64,000 bases of DNA. Origin: HGM11416 sp045596285. Its GTDB lineage: Bacteria; Bacillota; Clostridia; Christensenellales; Borkfalkiaceae. The DNA lies in NCBI GenBank assembly GCA_045596285.1, contig JAZOCA010000130.1:5761-69760 (forward strand). Reading direction: 5' to 3'. A model generated the notes under the pieces. The model worked only from the letters and a program-made list of their open reading frames with translations. It did no database searches and had not been told where the DNA came from. Below, in pieces: positions 60,896 through 64,000 of the stretch. The stretch's first letter is position 1. Each line of letters starts with the position of its first letter. The position numbers and the translations under genes are program-made.

Positions 60896-61896
60896 TGAAG
60901 TGGGAATTAAAACAAGGTAAAGCAGGCGATATGGTAAGGGTAAAGGTCGGCAGTATTTATCATTACGGCGTTTTCGTTTCGGAAGATGAAATTATTCAGT
61001 TCGGTCTTGCTCCTGTTGCCCGCAAAAATATTCCAGATAGCGAAGTTTGCGTTTGCGTTTCTTCGGTAGAGCAGTTTACCTTTGGCGGTTTTTTAGAAGT
61101 AGGCGTTCCTTCACTTCAAGAAAGGCTAAGGATGAAAAAGCCAGACGAACGAATAAGTTTGGCAAGAAGTAGGCTTGGTGAAAAGGGATATAATATTTTA
61201 TATAATAACTGTGAGCACTTTGCTTACGAATGTGTTTTGGGACAAAAAAAATGCACCCAAGCAGAAGACGTTAGAGAGTTTTTTAGAAATCGCCCCATTT
61301 TAGACGTTTATTATGCAGATATATCAAATATTGATAGCGACTACAAGGGGATTTTACCCTTTTCGCGCCAGGAAGAGATAGACCAAGTAACTAATTTAAA
61401 GGTAAAAAAGCAAAAATACTTCGTTTGGAAGTTGCTTGAATACGCGCTTAAACGCACTTTCGGTTACGATATAGATAAAATCAACTTGGTAAAAAGCGAT
61501 AGCGGAAAATGGGTGTGCGATAAATGCTATTTATCTTTAACCCATAGCGAAAACATGGTGGCGGTTGCGCTTTCAAGAAGTCCAGTCGGCGTAGATGCAG
61601 AGTTGGTTAAAGAGCATAATAAAGAGTATTTAAAAAGAATACTTTGCCAAGAAGAACTTGAATGTCTGTCTGCGCTACCAGATAAAGAGCAAAATGAATA
61701 TTTGCTTAACAAGTGGTGCGAAAAAGAGAGTATTTATAAATATCAGGAAGAAAGGGTTTTTAGCCCGCAAAAAATCAACTGTAAAGAATATAATTTAAAC
61801 ACTAAACGATTAAGTTTATCAAAAGAAGATTATCTTCTTTGCGTTTGCGCTACTCAATTAACGAATTTGCGATTTTTGCAAATCGACCTAAAGTAA
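60895..61896 (+). CDS. LRAT-like acyltransferase domain fused to Sfp-type phosphopantetheinyl transferase
   Basis: A 333-residue two-domain protein. Residues 1-135 look like the LRAT/H-REV107 branch of NlpC/P60: His23 in YHYGVFV and Cys106 in NNCEHFAYEC. The second His of the family seems to be Gln35. Residues about 150-325 are an Sfp-type transferase: SLTHSENMVAVALS, VGVDAELV and NKWCEKESIYKY. The second half would put phosphopantetheine on the two carrier domains of the operon; the first half could move or cleave acyl thioesters or lipids. I know of no described protein with this pairing. Confidence 0.85.
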   Translation: MKWELKQGKAGDMVRVKVGSIYHYGVFVSEDEIIQFGLAPVARKNIPDSEVCVCVSSVEQFTFGGFLEVGVPSLQERLRMKKPDERISLARSRLGEKGYNILYNNCEHFAYECVLGQKKCTQAEDVREFFRNRPILDVYYADISNIDSDYKGILPFSRQEEIDQVTNLKVKKQKYFVWKLLEYALKRTFGYDIDKINLVKSDSGKWVCDKCYLSLTHSENMVAVALSRSPVGVDAELVKEHNKEYLKRILCQEELECLSALPDKEQNEYLLNKWCEKESIYKYQEERVFSPQKINCKEYNLNTKRLSLSKEDYLLCVCATQLTNLRFLQIDLK

Positions 61897-61897
61897 A

Positions 61898-63016
61898 ATG
61901 AATAAAAATCAACTAATAACCGAAAATAACGGGTATGAACAAAAAGAATATACCCCAAACAATAAAGCGAAAAAGTTGATAGCGTCAATTTTAGCAGTTA
62001 CCGCGGGCGTGAGCGCCGTTGCTGTAACTTCTGCGGTGGTTTTTCACGATATATTCTTTTCGCGCTACGAACGCCCTGATTATAATATTTATCCTGGGGA
62101 ATATTGCTACGATAGGGTAAGTAGTAGGCTACAAAGAGAAGAATTTTATTTTTTATCTGGCGAAAATCATCTTAAGGGCTATTTTTATCCTGCAAACAAC
62201 AGCAAGGGCATAGTGGTTATTGCTCACGGTATTCACGCCGGGGCAGACGATTATATTCCGCTAATAGAATATGTTGTCAATGGTGAATTTAGCGTTTTTT
62301 CTTTCGATTATACGGGTACTTACGATTCAGAAGGCGAGTCTACCGTTGGAATGTGCCAGTCGTTAATAGATTTGCACAGCGCGTTAAACTATATAAAGAG
62401 CAATAAAAAATACAGCGGTCAGCCTTTGTTTTTAATAGGGCATAGTTGGGGCGGTTACGCGGTAACTTCCGTTCTTGCCTTGCATCGCGATATAACTGCT
62501 TGTGTAGGTATTGCTCCTATGAACGACGGTGCTAATATGATGATAGAAAAGGCTACCGAACACGTTGGAATAATAGCTCAACTTCCCAAGCCGGTATTTG
62601 ATACCCATCAAAGGCTGTTGTTTGGCAATTTCGTTGAATATAACGGGGTTAAAGGTATAAATTCTGTGGATTGCCCCGTACTGATAGCGCAAGGGCTTAC
62701 AGATGACGTAATTACCTATAACGGCACTTCTATAACCGCGAAGAAAAATGAAATAACAAATCCCAACGTTATCTATTACGACGGGGTTGGTACTTTTGGC
62801 GATCATAATAATATATGGCATTCACAACAGTCTGCCTTGTATCAAGAACAGATAAGAAATGATATTTTAAGATTAGAGCAGTTAAAGGGCAAAAAACTAA
62901 CCTATCAAGAAATGGTGAACTATTACAAAACGGTAGATCACGCCCTTTATAGCGAAGTAAATAAAGAACTTATGGATTTAATTTTAAGCACTTTTAACGG
63001 TGCGTTAAATAGATAA
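61898..63016 (+). CDS. Membrane-anchored alpha/beta-hydrolase
   Basis: A 372-residue protein with one N-terminal membrane helix (about residues 26-50) and an alpha/beta-hydrolase domain outside: VIAHGIHAGADDY (oxyanion region), nucleophile Ser183 in IGHSWGGYA, an Asp in QGLTDDVITY, and a His in GTFGDHNNIW. It resembles monoacylglycerol lipase or extracellular peptidase-like hydrolases. It starts one base after the LRAT-PPTase stop, so it belongs to the acyl operon and may supply or trim acyl groups. Confidence 0.85.
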   Translation: MNKNQLITENNGYEQKEYTPNNKAKKLIASILAVTAGVSAVAVTSAVVFHDIFFSRYERPDYNIYPGEYCYDRVSSRLQREEFYFLSGENHLKGYFYPANNSKGIVVIAHGIHAGADDYIPLIEYVVNGEFSVFSFDYTGTYDSEGESTVGMCQSLIDLHSALNYIKSNKKYSGQPLFLIGHSWGGYAVTSVLALHRDITACVGIAPMNDGANMMIEKATEHVGIIAQLPKPVFDTHQRLLFGNFVEYNGVKGINSVDCPVLIAQGLTDDVITYNGTSITAKKNEITNPNVIYYDGVGTFGDHNNIWHSQQSALYQEQIRNDILRLEQLKGKKLTYQEMVNYYKTVDHALYSEVNKELMDLILSTFNGALNR

Positions 63017-63035
63017 ATTATAGGAGAAAAAAATT

Positions 63036-63548
63036 ATGTATTGTAGAAAATGCGGTAAACAAATCGATTACGATGCGGATTTTTGCCACGAATGTGCGCG
63101 TCAAGAACTTTACGAATCTCTTAACGGTACGGCAGAAGAAAAAAGTGACCAAACAACTTTAACTGCTTCAAACGAAGGAAGCATAAAAACGGGCTTGGGT
63201 AAGGCTATTGCATCTGCTATTTTAAGCGTTGCATCAATCATTTTCGTTATGATTGCGTATATTGCGTCGCTAGGGGCAATAGTCGCTTACGAAGAAGGGT
63301 TCGATTCAGTTGCACTAACCGGCGTTGCGGTTAACTTTTCACTACTTACCGTTGCTGCTGCAGTGATTGCGTTAATTTTTGGCATTAAAAGTATTAACTG
63401 TTTTAGAACTGAAAAAAAGGCAGGGCGTAAAAAACCTATTCCCACTTTAATTATGGGTATATCTTCGCTTGCAGTTGTTGCATACGACGTGTTGTTTCTA
63501 TTTATTACCCTTCTTCTGATTGCCTTAGGTACTGCCGTGATTTATTAA
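63036..63548 (+). CDS. Zinc-ribbon membrane protein (DUF4190-like)
   Basis: A 170-residue protein. An N-terminal zinc ribbon, CRKCG...CHECA (Cys3, Cys6, Cys17, Cys20), a polar linker, and two long hydrophobic regions (about 52-78 and 90-118) plus a third at 140-168. SD TAGGAG precedes the ATG. It follows the acyl operon by 20 nt and may be its last gene, though such proteins are common general membrane proteins without known role. Confidence 0.82.
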   Translation: MYCRKCGKQIDYDADFCHECARQELYESLNGTAEEKSDQTTLTASNEGSIKTGLGKAIASAILSVASIIFVMIAYIASLGAIVAYEEGFDSVALTGVAVNFSLLTVAAAVIALIFGIKSINCFRTEKKAGRKKPIPTLIMGISSLAVVAYDVLFLFITLLLIALGTAVIY

Positions 63549-63559
63549 TTGCGGTACGT

Positions 63560-63592
63560 AATAGTCGTTAATCGACCTATAGCCTAACTTTT
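63560..63592 (+). repeat. TAATCG element, copy 16
   Basis: GTCG-TTAAT-CGAC hairpin, core TAATCGACCTATAG, T4. It is 15 nt after the zinc-ribbon gene stop, the end of the acyl operon. Confidence 0.8.
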
Positions 63593-63679
63593 ACAGCGAA
63601 TTATATAAAAAACACCAAAAAATAAAGTGATTTAAATAATTACGTAGCCGTTATTTAGGCGGTATACTAAATTAAAAAC

Positions 63680-63712
63680 AAAAAGCGCAGAAAAAATTTC
63701 TGCGCTTTTTTA
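63680..63712. terminator. Intrinsic terminator
   Basis: AAAAAGCGCAGAAA / TTTCTGCGCTTTTT hairpin, T-run. It is the real stop of the acyl operon if the TAATCG element is leaky. Confidence 0.9.
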
Positions 63713-63726
63713 TTGATATAAAGAAA

Positions 63727-63749
63727 AACCACGCGATAGTCGCGTGGTT
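63727..63749. repeat. Perfect 10-bp hairpin
   Basis: AACCACGCGA-TAG-TCGCGTGGTT, no T-run. Confidence 0.85.
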
Positions 63750-63778
63750 CAGTAGAGGTTTACCGGTGAGTGGAAAAA

Positions 63779-63826
63779 GCCTTCCCCAGTGGGGGAAGGG
63801 GGACCACGTTAGTGGTGGATGAGGTG
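63779..63826 (+). repeat. REP-like double-hairpin repeat, copy A
   Basis: Two hairpins: CTTCCCC-AGTG-GGGGAAG and CCAC-GTTA-GTGG, then GGATGAGG. Sequences like this are dispersed in many gut Clostridia, as far as I recall. Confidence 0.8.
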
Positions 63827-63872
63827 TTTTGGTAAAAAATACAAATAAAAATTAAAGCACTAAATTATACAA

Positions 63873-63924
63873 CTCCTCATCCGTCACTCGAAAACTCGTG
63901 ACACCTTCTCCCGCAGGAGAAGGC
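63873..63924 (-). repeat. REP-like double-hairpin repeat, copy B (inverted)
   Basis: On the minus strand GCCTTCTCC-TGCG-GGAGAAGG, then GTCAC-(10 nt)-GTGAC, then GGATGAGG: the same layout as copy A, in opposite direction about 46 bp away. Confidence 0.8.
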
Positions 63925-64000
63925 AAAAGTGAAACCCGTTGACGGGTAGCAGGTAATAAGTGCATGACTGGCAGGTCAAATAAAAAGCATATTTGTGCTA

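Larger units (their letters stand above)
63713..64000. other. Intergenic repeat region at window end
   Basis: No gene is seen. The stretch consists of hairpins and two inverted copies of a REP-like repeat, listed separately; another small hairpin, ACCCG-TTGA-CGGGT, is at 63934-63947. Confidence 0.75.

Noticed and set aside
63713..64000. CRISPR array or tRNA at the window end
   Set aside because: Repeats are inverted, only two and of unequal middle sequence; no cloverleaf can be drawn.

Overview
The window looks like a chromosomal stretch of an AT-rich, Gram-positive, anaerobic-type glycan degrader, most likely an uncultured gut member of the Clostridia (Bacillota). The grounds are strong purine-rich Shine-Dalgarno sites, near-consensus sigma-A promoters with 17-bp spacers, GTG and TTG starts, CUT1 sugar transporters of the LplB/YtcP type without their own ATPase, many lipoproteins, and a surface protein with a C-terminal membrane anchor. 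No rRNA, tRNA, CRISPR array, phage gene or transposase gene was seen.

Region 1 (1-14.8 kb) is a fructan-type utilisation locus. It holds a GH32 enzyme cut by the window start, a LacI-type regulator with a clear divergent control region, two CUT1 permeases, a solute-binding lipoprotein, an SGNH acetylesterase lipoprotein, a carbohydrate-binding lipoprotein, a complete GH32 enzyme, two divergent GH32-like beta-propeller proteins and a URO-D-family methyltransferase. Region 2 (14.9-25.5 kb) is mixed: small and integral membrane proteins, a second SGNH esterase behind its own promoter and palindromic operator, an AEC transporter, a Gfo/Idh oxidoreductase, a GH3 glycosidase and an AraC regulator.

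Region 3 (26-46.4 kb) is a second glycan locus. It holds a Gfo/Idh protein, a 1024-residue GH42-like/DUF4832-like lipoprotein, a second CUT1 importer, a nucleoside hydrolase, an AraC regulator, a 1502-residue repeat surface protein, an alpha-galactosidase-like enzyme, an acetylesterase and a GH127-like enzyme. Region 4 (46.4-53.8 kb) carries small housekeeping or accessory genes: a metallophosphatase, a HEFGH protein, a YhhN-like protein, an ADP-ribosylglycohydrolase, a YugP peptidase and a MATE pump.

Region 5 (53.9-63.5 kb) is the most unusual part. It is a tightly overlapping operon of two acyl/aryl-adenylating enzymes (one fused to a carrier domain), an MFS protein with a C-terminal extension, two PlsC-type acyltransferases, a stand-alone acyl carrier protein, a fusion of an LRAT-like thiol acyltransferase domain to an Sfp-type phosphopantetheinyl transferase, and a membrane-anchored alpha/beta hydrolase. 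There is no ketosynthase. I read it as a carrier-protein-based route that activates preformed fatty or aryl acids and attaches them to an acceptor lipid.

Across the window a short motif, TAATCGNNYTATAG, recurs at least 16 times between genes. It usually lies just after a stop codon and before a T-run, and in three cases it forms the loop of a strong terminator hairpin. It is missing from most of the two glycan loci. The last 300 bases hold a separate inverted pair of a double-hairpin REP-like repeat.
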